The notes: a model not told the origin generated them from the sequence alone. A stretch of 64,000 bases of DNA from Symsagittifera roscoffensis (GCF_963678635.1 NC_087069.1:25472303-25536302); one strand, 5' to 3'. Positions 12,783 through 23,890 are shown, counted from the first letter of the stretch. Made by a program: numbers and translations.

Positions 12783-12835
12783 ACCAAGTGAACAATCTCC
12801 CCTAAATTAATTTAAGGGTGGATAGTTCACTTGAT
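12783..12835. mobile_element. 53-bp miniature palindrome related to MITE M1
   Basis: Two ~25-bp arms, CCAAGTGAACAATCTCCCCT and (from the other strand) ATCAAGTGAACTATCCACCC, pair with almost no spacer. The arm resembles the M1 terminal repeat ATCATGTTAACTATCCCCCC. This suggests an extreme internal-deletion derivative or a sister MITE. Confidence 0.55.
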
Positions 12836-13423
12836 CTGACTGAAGTAGTGGTATTGAAAATTGGCCTCTTAAACTAATCATCAGTTAAATATACTGTAAA
12901 AACAACAGAGTGAATACAAATGCTTAAGAAAAACAATTTTGTCAACTTTCGATAACTTTGTTAAAATTAAAGTTTTAACACAAAACAAGACGGCTTGGAT
13001 CAGCGCGACGCCGTGAATGTTGCGACTGCCCTAAAACGTCTCTGGAGTAGTTATAACTCATCTCCAATACAATAAGTGGGATGTTTAACGTAATAATTAG
13101 ATTAATTAGCGTGATTCAGTTCAATCTGGAACAATTTTTGAGCCATAGATTAAACTGCCGCTTATGCATTGGTTACACGAAACTTATCACGTGTTTATTA
13201 TCTCGAATTGCCCGATAACTTCATTTGCCCAATAAGACAAAAATTGTCGCGTGAAACAAAAAACCACGAGCACAAACCTTCTCTCAGTTTTTTTTTGAAG
13301 ACTGAGAAAAAAAACGCGATCATGAATAAGGTTACTCAATCCAGAACAAATATGCACATGAGAAAATTATTCATGAGAGTTTGCCTTGACGCCACAGTTG
13401 GCATATGATATGAGCTGCGAACT

Positions 13424-13891
13424 TACCCGCATCCAAGTTTAGGCGTAAACAATCGATTATAACGGATTATTATGATGATTTTTTGACAATTATAATCGAC
13501 TATAATTACCAAAATTATGTCTTTAAGGAATTTATAATTGATTATAATCGTGATTTTTTCCAAGAGATTATAATCTCTTCTAATCGATTATAATTGATTA
13601 TTATTGATTATACTTTTTACTAAAAACCCCTACAATCAATTCTAATCGATTATAAACTTTTATTTTGCCGAAATTTTCCTGTATTCGAATTATATCTTAT
13701 GGATAAAAAGATGGATAAAAAATCGATTGTAATCGATTATAGTGGATTATAATTAATAACAATTTGATTTTAAAAAAGGAGATTATAATGGATTATTAAT
13801 TGATTAAAATCGATTGTTTCTCATTTTAAGTGAGACTGGTACTAAAATCGTAATATAAGCGATTATTAACACTTGAAACTGGATGCGGGTA
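13424..13891. mobile_element. MITE family M2, 468 bp, filled with TAATCGATTA palindromes
   Basis: The ends are inverted: TACCCGCATCCAAGTTT at 13424-13440, and its near-complement ending at 13891, which reads TACCCGCATCCAGTTTCAAG on the minus strand. The interior is almost wholly variants of ATAATCGATTATAA and GGATTATAAT. Exact TAATCGATTA occurs near 13577, 13640 and 13725. There is no ORF. Related elements are at 20492-21505 and 48290-48458, with a fragment at 15940-16140. The copy lies inside R1 copy A. Confidence 0.7.
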
Positions 13892-14114
13892 CAGTTCTAT
13901 AGTAACGATAAAAAGTTCTAGCACTTAGTTTTTTCTAAAAATTACATCATAAACTCAAACTGGGTTAGGGTCGGGGCCGAAGTGCAAAATTTAGTACGAA
14001 CATAACAAAATTTCTTGATTGGAAATGAACGAGACTACATTGCCTAAGCAAGACTTGTTTTTCTTTCTTTTTCAAAGTTTTTAAAGGCTCCCCTCACTTT
14101 TGAGCAGAAAATTT

Positions 14115-15940
14115 TTTCTTTAATGTGCCATTCGACCAGAATGATTGAAAATTTTACTTGAATATTATTAGGTGTACGATGCGTAAAAAACAACAGTTAA
14201 GAGCGTTATTTATCGAAAAATATTTTTTTAAAAATTGACTGAAGAAAGAGAAGTGTCGGATTCGTCTTTGAAATTTGATTGTCATGGAACAAAACGACGA
14301 AATATTTCGCGCCAACTTGAATACTACGGAAATCAGAACAAAAGTTTTGCTCACAGAAATAAACCAAAAAACCATTTAAGAAGACGGAAATACGAGTTTA
14401 CGGTTGAGCGATTGAAAGAGGGAAAGAAGCCTTTCGAAACGTAACGGCTCTGCGTTTATAATAGTTACTTTCTCCCTTAAGCGAATCGGCAAGGCTGGGT
14501 TTTAGAGAAGTAACCTTTGCCGTTGTTGAGAAAACCGTTGTTAAGATCAGTTGTTGAGATCTCAAATGAAATCATTTATCTTCTAGCTCTCCGAGTATGT
14601 CCTGAATTTAATCTAAATAAAATCAATTAGTTTTAGTCACCGATTATGAGGAGCTAGGAGTGAGAAAAGGCTCAAGCCAACTCCGATGGATAAGATATTT
14701 ATTATGACGTAGTAGCCCTGTAGTGACCTCGTTGTCTGGGGATGCTGAGAGCCAGTCCTTGGTTCTCTGTTTTCCCTATTTAAAGAGTTGATTTGAATCG
14801 TTCGACCGCTAGTCTTCACACTGTGACACATTCGTCGACCAGTTCTCACGAAAGACTATATTGAATTGGCTTTAGTAGAGACGTTCAAAAGCACGTAGAA
14901 ATTAATTTTGAGGATAGCCAATCGTTACAGGGCTAAGTTCTACTTTCCGTCGTTATGTACTTTCCGGGCGAATGTTATACTAGCTCACTGGTGAACTTTG
15001 TGACGATACACCACTGGTTCGAGGCTCCTTCGGCCCTGAGAATTATAGGCCGAAATTACAATCACCTGCCGCTTAGATTGAGATGTCGTGTGTCCTCTAG
15101 CTCCTCAAGTTGGAGCTGGAATGATCGTAATGGGACATCTAGATGTCGGTTTTCGCGCCGCACCCCCATGATACCGCTATGAAGCGGGGGAGGGGGGAGG
15201 GGGGACTTCTGTGGGATGAATTGTCCGGCTTAGTTGATTTCTGCGGTCTGTCTAAAAATTCACGTGAGGCGAAGTTCTGTATAAAAAACCGCTCACGATC
15301 TTCCGTGCTGTAGGTGAGAAAAATGCTCGAATCTGTTCTGTAGGTGTTTGTCCGATTACGTGTTATGACACATTGTAACAGTTTTAACCTTGTATTGATC
15401 TGAGATAACTTCTCTTTACTTGTTAGCTAGTCTTTTTCGCCCGGTTGACAAAGCATTGTTTGTTTGATCGGTAATCCAGTCGTAAAAACGGGGGTGTTTT
15501 TGGTGGGACCAAGTCATACGGCGTTTGCAATCTTCAAATTACAAAAGTTCAACCCTCAACCCTTTATCAGATTCCTATTTGATCCATGGCAACCTACAAA
15601 GAGGTCGTGACACGTGTCAGTGTTGACATTGCGCCGCTTTGTTTCTGCCCGACTAACAGCCACCTTTTTCTATACCTTCCAACGCCGTGCCCTCAATCCT
15701 TTGTTTGATATGAAGGAGTCTGGCAGCGTAGAGACACTCCACACGTTTCTATTATCCACTAGTGCGTAGGTTTTTAATTTAGCCTCTGTTATTGTTTTGG
15801 CTGGCTACCTCTTCCAGCCCCAGTAGACTCCACAGAAATGCCATTTTAGATTTTTCTAGGATCAAAGAATATCTACTCAGAGGCGTTAGTCATTGCTTTA
15901 GGGTGCGGTTGAGAACGATGAAACTGCTTCAATTAGGCCT
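14115..15940. other. GC-richer unassigned island with hairpins
   Basis: From about 14450 to 15800 the base composition is more balanced than in the surrounding DNA. No long open frame or known RNA gene is recognised. 15029-15190 contains a series of stems. A TATA-like TGTATAAAAAA lies at 15279-15289. An AATAAA lies near 14617. A solo LTR or an unrecognised structured RNA are both possible. Confidence 0.3.
15029..15190 (+). other. cluster of perfect hairpins, candidate structured RNA
   Basis: TTCGGCC (15029-15035) pairs with GGCCGAA (15048-15054). AGATGTC (15081-15087) pairs with GACATCT (15134-15140) and encloses AGCTCC (15099-15104) pairing with GGAGCT (15112-15117). A C5 tract at 15163-15167 faces G5 at 15186-15190. 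So many stems in 160 bp is unusual for this AT-rich window. I match it to no known RNA family. Confidence 0.25.
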
Positions 15941-16140
15941 GCACCGAAGTTTCATGGATAAAAATCGATTAAATTGGATTTTTGTTGACTAAAATGTTAT
16001 TTATATAATCGATTATCATGGCAAATTTAGACAGGGTATGGGTTTTTAATCCATTTTAATCGATTACTTTCGACAAATAAATATCCATTAAAATCCATTA
16101 ACAATCCATGAAAATTGATTAATATTTGTAAATAATGACT
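15940..16140 (+). mobile_element. MITE M2 fragment
   Basis: GCACCGAAGTTTCATGGATA resembles the left end of the 48290 element (TACCCGCACTAGACTTTCATGG type). It is followed by ATCGATTA and CCATTA words as in the M2 interior. No matching right end was found, so the copy is truncated or decayed. Confidence 0.45.
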
Positions 16141-16184
16141 CTACTTTAGGCAATTTTCTGCAAATTTGAACGGACAAGTTCATC

Positions 16185-16420
16185 CAGGGGTGGCCATATG
16201 TAGTATTTTTGAAGAAAAAATATTTAGTAATTTTCTTAAAAGGGCCCAAAAACGGCATTTTTTGACCAGTTTTTCACATATTTGCATGCAGAGCTAAAAA
16301 AACTGGTCAAAATACGTTCTTTTTAGTGTTGTGGGAGTTCTCGGGAATTCAAATTGGCCAGCCTGAAAAAAATTGACCTAATTTTCGATTTTAAAAAAAG
16401 TACTCCAGTTTTCTTTGTTT
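16185..16420 (+). mobile_element. decayed fragment related to the hAT-like MITE at 48.67 kb
   Basis: Shares the words GGCCCAAAAACGGCATTTTTTGAC, GGGAGTTCTCGG, GGCCAGCCTGAAAAAAATTG and ACCTAATTTTCGATTTT in the same order as 48900-49030. The terminal repeats are not preserved. Confidence 0.45.
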
Positions 16421-17430
16421 CTGAATTTTTTTTTCTGAAAAATTTTTGGTTGTTTTTGCAACCGAACAGAAGTGACAAAGACCTTGTTTACCCAAAGCAC
16501 CAAAATTTGGACGGTCCTAAAGTTATAATGCATAAAAAACGACCTGAATTGTCTTCCAGCTGTCTTTCACAAATGATATAACAAAAGTAACAAACTTTTT
16601 TTTGGCAAAATTTTTAATGATGGTTATTAAAATTTTTGAATTTTCAAAATATCACACATTCATCAAGGCATACATATTTACGTCATACAAAAGAAATAAA
16701 AATTTTCAGCGTTTTTGAAAAGAAAAATTAAGTGAAAAGAAAAAAGCCAATATTATCGTATCCAGGACTACGTTATGCATGCAAAAAAAAAATTTTGCTT
16801 GCGAAAATTTTTTTTGGGAAAATGTTTGCCTGCGTACAAAATTCAATTTGCGATTGAAAAAAAAACAAAAACAAGTTTTGGGGCAAAGTTTTTGTGTTGC
16901 CATGATTTTTGTTGTGTGGAATTGTATGATAACCATTTTAGGTGTATGGAGGTCAACCCGGATGATTTTTGCCAGGGTCGAACTGCCGGCTCTTCAGATG
17001 AATGGCAATTTTCGACATGTTTCAATAGTTTAGTCTTCTCCAAATGTTATTAATCCGCTGAAATCAGGTTGGACTATTTTCCGATGTAGCTTTTCACTAC
17101 CCTTCTTATATTTGCTTCCGTACTATATCTCACTGCAATTTGTTCCTTATTCCTTATGCATAATTTCGTTTACACTCAATTTAACAACTGAATTAAGATT
17201 AGGTTTCTTTTAGTATTTTGGTCGTTTTTTGATTTTGTGGGCAACTACACTGAAAATTTTCAGACAATTTATAAACGACAAGTCTATTCATCATCAAAGG
17301 TTAAAAACTAAAATAGAAAATTAAACTAGTAGCCATTAGCAGCATCTCTCAACTTGATAACCAAAGCAACTTCTAGCTATAGAGTTACTACGTTTTTTTC
17401 CACAAACTCGGAAGTGACAGATTTCTTTTT
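16420..17430. other. intergenic, no recognised gene
   Basis: A/T-run-rich DNA. Overlapping + and - frames at 16706-17053 are rich in Lys and Phe, encoded by homopolymer runs, and have no family features. Confidence 0.4.
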
Positions 17431-18080
17431 TCGATGTTTTTTTTTCGAGGTACTACTTTTTTGTGAGATTCATAGCACGCTTTCACCTTCTCATGAAAGC
17501 CCGAACACTTTCTATGATGTTCCGATCTGGACTAAAGGGGGGCAGTTCGATGATTTTGACAACATTCTCAGATGTATTTTGTAAAGTAATTTTTGCTATA
17601 TGAACTGGTAGTTGTTTTCCATCAGTTTCCAGCTAAATTTCGCTTATTCTTTGACAAAATATGATTCCAAAAATACCCTATAAACTTTTGAATTTTAATT
17701 TAAGGGGCTTTTGACCAGGTCAAAGTTCAAATCCAATAAACGCCCAACACATTACTGAAAAACGCGACGATTTTTTCGACAGGGTGCACCGTTATACCGT
17801 TCACCACACTTATGTTATACTCGGATATATGCGTTTGTCTCAAGAGTGGATTTTACTTTACCAGAGAACTCAATATTTTGCAGAAAACAAAACTTTTGGC
17901 CAAGAAAGGGTATTCCGCAATCTGTAGGAACTGTTTTTCCTTCCCAAATTTAACTTTAGAGCTGCAGAACTACTCAGAACCCTGTTTTTTGAGAATACGC
18001 CTCGTTGTTTCCGCCGAAACAATTTCAGGGCTTATATATTTCAAACTTGCTTCAAATTTAGCCAATTTTTCCGAATCTTA
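17430..18080 (-). pseudogene. Tc1/mariner-type transposase fossil
   Basis: The minus strand, read from 18080 down, shows in order: an SAETTRRILKKQG-like stretch as in the Tc1 DNA-binding to catalytic linker; a weak SGKVKSTLETNAYIRV stretch at the place of the first catalytic Asp block; then TDGKQLPVHIAK followed by VVKIIELPPFSPDRNIIES. The last matches the family signature 'D.AP.H.A … l.wPpySPDLNPIE', with the Asp and Glu about 36 residues apart. Frames change and stops intervene, so it is dead. This tribe (IS630-Tc1-mariner) cuts and pastes at TA. No terminal repeats could be assigned. Confidence 0.6.
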
Positions 18081-18084
18081 AGTT

Positions 18085-18780
18085 TTGGTCTCGGCATAAA
18101 AACAACATTTTGAAATTCTGTTTTCTTGTCTTTTACTCATGCTCCGCCAGTACGGACAAAAACTGAATTTGTGTCGAAAGTATGAACAAACGCGCGTGAA
18201 AAAATTTTCCGTTGAAACAATTTTTTCTGTGCAGCTTATGTAGGGAAACCGTTTTTAGAAAAAAGAACATTTGCTTTGAGCCATGTGAGCCAAAACAAAA
18301 AAATTGGCCATGTGAAAGAATTTGGTAAGGTAATGTACAAAACCATGTCCCGAAGGTTAAAAACTGCTGAAGATAGTATAAAAAAATTTAATAAAATTTT
18401 GAATAGTACCATACATCGTCATATAATACGGATTCATTTCAGTTTTTGGGAATTACGATCAGCAAAAACGAGAAAGTTTTGTTTTGCAAACGTTACTGCT
18501 TATGACTTCACTTCTCATGAGTTTATTCAGGGTGCGAGTTTTAATACATTTTTGTATATCATACAGCTTTAAATCTTGTCACCTTTGAAAACGAGAGTAT
18601 AATTTCATAAAAACACCATCGGCTCATCACCCCATATTAGATATTTTATTCATAGTTCTTTCTTCTTGAGTTTTTAATCAGGTAGAATTTTTTGAATTTA
18701 GCGTCGTTAACAGTGTTAACGTAATGTTTTTGTTAAAAAATCGGCAGTCAATCATTTCATCTTTCATAATGTTTTCCAAC
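18085..18780. other. unassigned
   Basis: A 98-codon + frame at 18276-18572 is Lys/Ser-rich with no motif. It may be part of the decayed transposon's left flank or chance. Confidence 0.25.
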
Positions 18781-19015
18781 TTGCATACCAGCTTCTATCA
18801 GGACTTGTTTTGTTCAGTTTTGCAGTTTACCATAGCCAAAAAACAAACAAGAAACAATTGTTTTGTAAACGCCGCCAGTAAATCACTCTCATGCTTTAAA
18901 TTGCATACCAGCCTCTAATTTTACCTATTTTGTTTAATTTTTGTAGTTTGCCGTTGGCAAGCAAAAAAAAGATAACGTAATATTTTGTGTAGGTAACCAG
19001 TTGTGTAAATGTTTC
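18781..19015. repeat. diverged 120-bp tandem duplication
   Basis: TTGCATACCAGCYTCTA starts at 18781 and again at 18901. Both are followed by TTTTGTT.ARTTTT and a GCAGTTTACC/GTAGTTTGCC word. The units have diverged moderately. Confidence 0.6.
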
Positions 19016-19285
19016 ATTATACCGGTTTAGAGCAAATTGTTTTCAGTTTTGCTACAATTGTTGGCGAGCAAAGTACATAAAGATATTAAAATGTCAAAAA
19101 TTCATCTATTAGCCAGCCATAGCTAGTAAAGCAGCCTAGGTTGGTTTAATGTGGCAGTTTCTGATTTTTTCTTTTTTTTCAGTCTTAAAATACTATATGT
19201 AAATAAACAATAGGTTTTCTGAGCAGCCAAAAATGAAGAAACTCAAACTTAATTCTACTTGCAACCGGGGGCTGTTCTCATGGTG

Positions 19286-19629
19286 AAAGGACCGAATGGG
19301 CGAAAACTCATGGGAAAGGGACCTAAAACAAAAACACTCGAAAGTCAATTATTAAAATGAATCAATTGCTGTTCAACTAAAAGAATTTAAATGAAGCAAT
19401 GCTTTGCTTATTTTATAAGGAAACCCTTGAAATATAAATTTTATTCCAATTCGCCGGCGGTCAGTAACAATTTGATAATTTTGCGTATTTCTACCGTTTT
19501 TTTATTCGGCTAAATTGTTATTAAATCCCTGGAAATGTTTACTTTCTTTGAGGTTTTCACGCTTTCTTTCCAAATTTTGGAATACTGAAATCCGATTGCT
19601 GATGTTTATTTTCGTCCAATCGGCCCTTC
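19286..19629. mobile_element. decayed MITE family M3
   Basis: AAAGGACCGAATGGGCGAAAA at the left is an imperfect inverse of the right end, which reads GAAGGGCCGATTGGACGAAAA on the minus strand. The termini resemble AGGGACCGAATGATG of the intact copy at 49426-49758. Confidence 0.5.
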
Positions 19630-20490
19630 GCTTATGAAGGATTCCACCCTTGCCGTTTTGATAATGGGTAGTTCTATGGATAGGCGCGCGTTTCTCCTGA
19701 AATTAGTATTAAAAGGCGCCTAAAGCGCCTTTAGAAAAAAAAGTAGGGTCCGCCAGCCAAGAATGGAGATCTCAAAACAGGACAAAGGGGTACCCTTTAG
19801 ATCGGCATAAGATCGAACTCACCCACCTTAAATCCTCTGGTAGAATGAAGTATATGCAAACGATACGTACACAGGACTGTCTCAAGGCTACTATCCAGAG
19901 GCACGGGAAGATGTTAACTTATTCATACCGCGGTTCAAAAGTTGACTCACGTATTGATCACAAATTGTGATTGGGGTTGAAATTGAGATTTTTGACTCAC
20001 TGAGTTGATCACAAATTCTGAACTTAGTCGTACGGGTTGCAAAAGTTTTTCATAGTCTTGCTGGTTTAAAATTGAGTAACTTTGGCAATAATTATGGCCT
20101 TTTTGTCGCGAGGGTCTGCAAACGCCAAATTGGGATCGACATTTCCACCATGTCCCCGGGCTATCAATCTTTTGCATCACAGAGAAAACGCTTTTAATTA
20201 AATACTTTTTAACTCTCTTTTACCTATCAAAGTTGGAATTTAAAATAAAAAGTTATTGAATAAAACATAGCTGCTTGTCAACCAGTTTCCCCTCTCGGTG
20301 AAATAAATTTAAACCCATAGCCCTTTTAATTCGCATGTTCAGACTTTTTTGTGAAAGCGTATCCATATTTCAGGACTGTAGAGTCCATGTCAGATTATTT
20401 CAGTACAGGTCACGAAGTTTGATAAATAATTTTATCGCTTATAGAAAATTTTACAGTTTTGGTTTCCAGTTTTTTAGCATAGCAATTTTT
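19630..20490. other. intergenic; one GC-rich hairpin
   Basis: AAAGGCGCCTAAAGCGCCTTT followed by A-runs near 19712-19735 forms a stem. It resembles the AAAGGCGCCTTCGGCGCTAAG word inside the hAT-like MITE at 48.8 kb, so it is probably transposon debris. No gene is recognised. Confidence 0.4.
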
Positions 20491-20491
20491 T

Positions 20492-21505
20492 TACCTGGAT
20501 TTTGAAAGTCTCCATAAATTTCAAACAGAATTGATTATAATCGATTAGAGATGGATTATAATATGACTGTTTTTCGAAACAATAAAAATCATTATAAACG
20601 TTTATAATCGATTAATTATGAACGTTTTTTTGTCAAATTTTATTGAATTATAATCCACTACAATGGATTATAATCCATTATTATTCAACAAACGTCATCG
20701 CTTCTTTTCGTTTTAGTTTTGTGTTGTTTTGTGTGCTTTTCAGTTGGTTGTAATTTGTAACTAAAAGAAATTGTAATTTTGTAATTATAAACATCAGCGG
20801 ATTTAGGAAGCCCCCACCCCCTCAGGTATTCAACCCCCTGCCTACCCAAAAAATATCCTCAATCCCCTACACATTTTTTTGAGATTCCCCCATTATTTTC
20901 CGATATCTATTTTGGGCTATAGACTCTAAAATTTTTTAACGGCACCTAATATATATTAAATTTAAGCAATTTTTTGGTCAAATTATTTCAAAAAGTGCAC
21001 AAGTTTTCGAAACTTTGCCTGCTGCGCATACAATTTGACCAAAACAGTTTCTTTTTAATGCCTTGGGAGACACGGAGTCAATATAGTCAACCTTTATAGG
21101 GTTTAGGAGACTCCCCCTCACAAAAATTCTAGGTCCGCTTCTGGTATACTGATTCTTACTTCTTACTGATTTTTACTGTTTTCATGCAGAATCGCTAAAT
21201 TATAACTCATTATAATTGATTTCTTTTGAAATAAATTTTTGATAGAAAAAGGAGTTAAAATCTATTAAAATAGATTATAAAAGAGATTGCAAGAGATTCT
21301 AAAAGAGTTTCAGAAAAGTTATAATCAATTATAACTGATTATTGTTTATTAAAACAAAGTGTCACCAAAGATGTTATCATTATAATGGATTATAAATCGT
21401 TTAACATCTAAAATTGGCGCTTATAATTGAGTAAAATTTTGCTAACAATAATATAAGCTAACAATATTATAATCGATTATTTTCTCTTTTTACTAAGTGC
21501 GGGTA
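20492..21505. mobile_element. MITE family M2 copy interrupted by a hAT-like MITE
   Basis: The right end reads TACCCGCACTTAGTAAAAAG on the minus strand, ending at 21505. The left end TACCTGGATTTTGAAAGTCT starts at 20492 and is a diverged mate. Both internal segments (20520-20700 and 21190-21490) are built from ATAATCGATTATAA variants. The middle (20795-21143) is a different MITE. The outer element was therefore present first. Confidence 0.55.
20795..21143. mobile_element. hAT-like MITE family M4, nested copy
   Basis: Begins CAGCGGATTTAGGAAGCCCC and ends CTAGGTCCGCTTCTG. Both ends match the family at 48669-49079 (CAGAGGCGGATTTAGG…CTAGATCCGCCCCTG) after a 2-bp loss at the left. The internal phrases 'TCAGGTATTCAACCCCCTGCC' and ATTTTGGGCTATAGACTCTA are also shared. 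No clean target duplication remains. Confidence 0.65.
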
Positions 21506-21665
21506 AAACCACATGTCTGAACAAAAAACCCTTAAAACCACATAAAATCACATGTCTGAACAAAAAACCCAACATCCATATAAACCACAAGTAAGAACAT
21601 AAAACCCATAAAAGCACATAAAACCACATGTCTGAATATAAAACCCATAAAACCACAAAGAAAAC
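21506..21665 (+). repeat. minisatellite, ~36-40-bp unit
   Basis: ACCACATGTCTGAACAAAAA followed by CCCATAAAACC recurs about four times with length variation. The array starts immediately at the end of the M2 element. Confidence 0.7.
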
Positions 21666-21669
21666 AAAT

Positions 21670-22485
21670 TAGTCCCGGCTTATTGATACATCATTTTTCA
21701 AAATGAGTTATTTTACTGCAATGGAAACAAGATTTGGACCCGTTTGCGAAGCAACATCAGTTCTCTGGCCAAACTGCTCGCAGTTTTCTTGGTCTCCTCG
21801 CCTTCGTTTGATTGGTCAATATTCAGATTAATTGAGATCGACGTCTCCCATTTGTAATCGGGTCTAGTGGAAACATCCGTAAGGTCGAGCATCCGATATT
21901 GCATAATAATTAAGAACTAATGTGACGTACGAGAACTTCGAAAGAGAAAACAATTTCACTAAGCAGGGTTCAAATTCGTAAAATATACTTAATGTTAACA
22001 CCATGCTAATTATTTATCACTTTCTCAATTGAATTATGTTGCATTTTTTAAACTGATTCAGAGGTTGGAATGAAAAATTTGAGGGGTTTGAAAGACTCTT
22101 AATTTATTTTCTTGATAATGATAGTTTATACTGGTGTTGGACAACTTGCTTCAGTTTGAAGTCAATCAAAAATCATGTTTGAAAATCAATCGAAAATCAT
22201 CTTTTAAGCGAGTGATAGATTTTGAATGTTTGCCCTACTATTTGAAAATGTTTGATATTTGTTCTTAGGAAGCTTTTTTTTCAAAAATTTCCCCAGTTTA
22301 TTGTTTGTCGGATGTTTGACACATGTCGGATGTCTGCACGATACCCGTGTTCATCATAAAATTTCTTCGTTCGCTGTTTCGTAGCCTTGAAACAAACAAC
22401 ATTCATTTGGCTTCTGACGAGTTCCAACCCCAGCCGTCCCTTCCACTCCCCCAAAAAGACAGAATAAAAAGATTTACAATATATA
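21670..22485. other. intergenic
   Basis: No gene recognised. 21713-21904 and 22281-22490 carry short minus frames, overlapped in one case by a + frame; neither shows a motif. Confidence 0.4.
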
Positions 22486-23890
22486 CACATGGCATTTGGT
22501 CTATCAAATATTTAAAAGATAGTCATTAAGTTCAAAAGTGACTTCGGACTAAAATTGCACTATTAGTGAGATTAAGTTTGAGGTATAAATTAACCTGATG
22601 TTTCGAAAAAATAAATTCCTGCAACTTACCTCCCTATGAAATGAAAAAACTTTTAAATGGAAGAATGGAATAGCTATTGAGCTAGAATCACATCATGAAA
22701 GAAATATTCCAGTCAATTGTGCAAGCTTAACATCGATTATTTCCTCAATTACAGGAAGATATCAAAATGATCGAAAGTAACTTTCAACCGAAACTGAAAC
22801 TTGCGCAGTTTATTAGAAAACTAGTGGCTTGGGGTATAAATTAAAGTATACAAATTAAGCAACATGAGAAAGTCCAAGAATTAATTGTTCTGAGAACAGA
22901 AAAACTTCATTTGCGAAAATATCATGTTACCTGCGTGCCGAAGCCCTGGTTTTTGTCTTCCACCTTAATTTTATACTTAACAAAATATTAAACATTTTTT
23001 TTTGTTTATCTAATTTGAGTACAGGATCAGTGAACCAAATTAGAACAACAAACAAATTTTTCAATTGGGATAGGTAGTGAGTGCAATATGACAAATTGTC
23101 GCCGATTTTTCATGAAATTAATATATCTTTCAGTGTGGGATTAATTTTCATTGTTTTTGTACTAGTGCACAGTTTTAGAAACCTCGTGCTTGGTCATAAC
23201 AAAAATTTTAACCAAGTACGAGGGTTCAATCTCATGTTGGAAAGTAACGTTCATAGGAAATTTCTGTGTGGTTTTTCTTAACTTACGAAACCTTAAACAA
23301 CGCCAAAGAAGGTCAATACACTGAACGTTCAGACTCTCTAATAGATGAACCACAAAAACAAACTGTCCAATAGAACCCATACAAGTCAAAGATAAATAGG
23401 CAATTTTACACAAAGCAGATATGAACAGCGCATATAATCAAATGCTCTTGATGAACAACCACGGCGACTAACACAACTTATTATTGGAAATCAACAATAC
23501 GAAACTAATGGATTATTCTGTGGTATTTCCACCACCAGCTTTTTCCGTAATTGTTAGCAAATTGTTTTGATCATTATTTCTAAGTAAAAAAGTAATCACA
23601 TAATCGGCCAAAGTATTTATACAATCACAAACAAAGGCAGCAATGTTCTAAGTCTTAGAAAAATATCACCAAATATCACCAAACAAATCAACCAAATGCG
23701 GAATCGGAACAACACTCCAACAATCTCACCATGGAACAAATAATCTGAATCTAATCTCAGCCGACTCATCACTTCTTACACAAGCATAACTGCGACCCTC
23801 TAAGGTCATGAGGAAGTCTACAGCTAAATGATTTCACAAACAGAGAACAACTTTTTAGTGTTTTGATCAAAACAACCAATAACTTTGTTC
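22485..23890 (+). pseudogene. LTR-retrotransposon fossil, copy I (RT and RNase H relics)
   Basis: Collinear with copy II (23905-25700). Near 23423 the + strand reads DMNSAYNQMLLMNNHGD, then in the next frame TQLIIGNQQYETNGLFCGIST, matching the reverse-transcriptase pattern 'D..SAY.QI…YE…PFG….P..F'. At 23690-23920 CGIGTTLQQSHHGTNNLNLI and SADSSLLTQA are followed after frame changes by a DH word. These resemble the RNase H stretch 'G..L.Q…YaS..L..aE..Y…TDH'. Many stops and frameshifts show it is dead. The copy lacks integrase. Confidence 0.6.

Larger units (their letters stand above)
11990..14115 (+). repeat. dispersed repeat R1, copy A (~2 kb, carries MITEs)
   Basis: Collinear with 47.53-49.43 kb. 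Shared words in order are TTTTGTAACATCTGGCT (12490 and 47997), 'CATTGGTYGCTTTTTTTTAGA' type sequence (12725 and 48260), AAAACAAGACKGCTYGSATC (12985 and 48593), CCACGAGCACAA (13263 and 49167) and GGAATGAACGAGACTWMA (14021 and 49358). Each copy carries insertions the other lacks. Minus translation of 12366-12560 is open for 64 residues but frame-broken in copy B, so any coding ability is lost. Confidence 0.65.

Noticed and set aside
16706-17053. Overlapping lysine/phenylalanine-rich frames on both strands
   Set aside because: Composition explained by A/T runs; no splice context or motif.
19712-19735. Rho-independent-terminator-like hairpin
   Set aside because: The window is not bacterial and the same GGCGCC word sits in a MITE, so it is transposon debris.
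21506-21665. CRISPR-like regular repeat
   Set aside because: Repeats abut with no unique spacers and the window is eukaryotic; it is a minisatellite.
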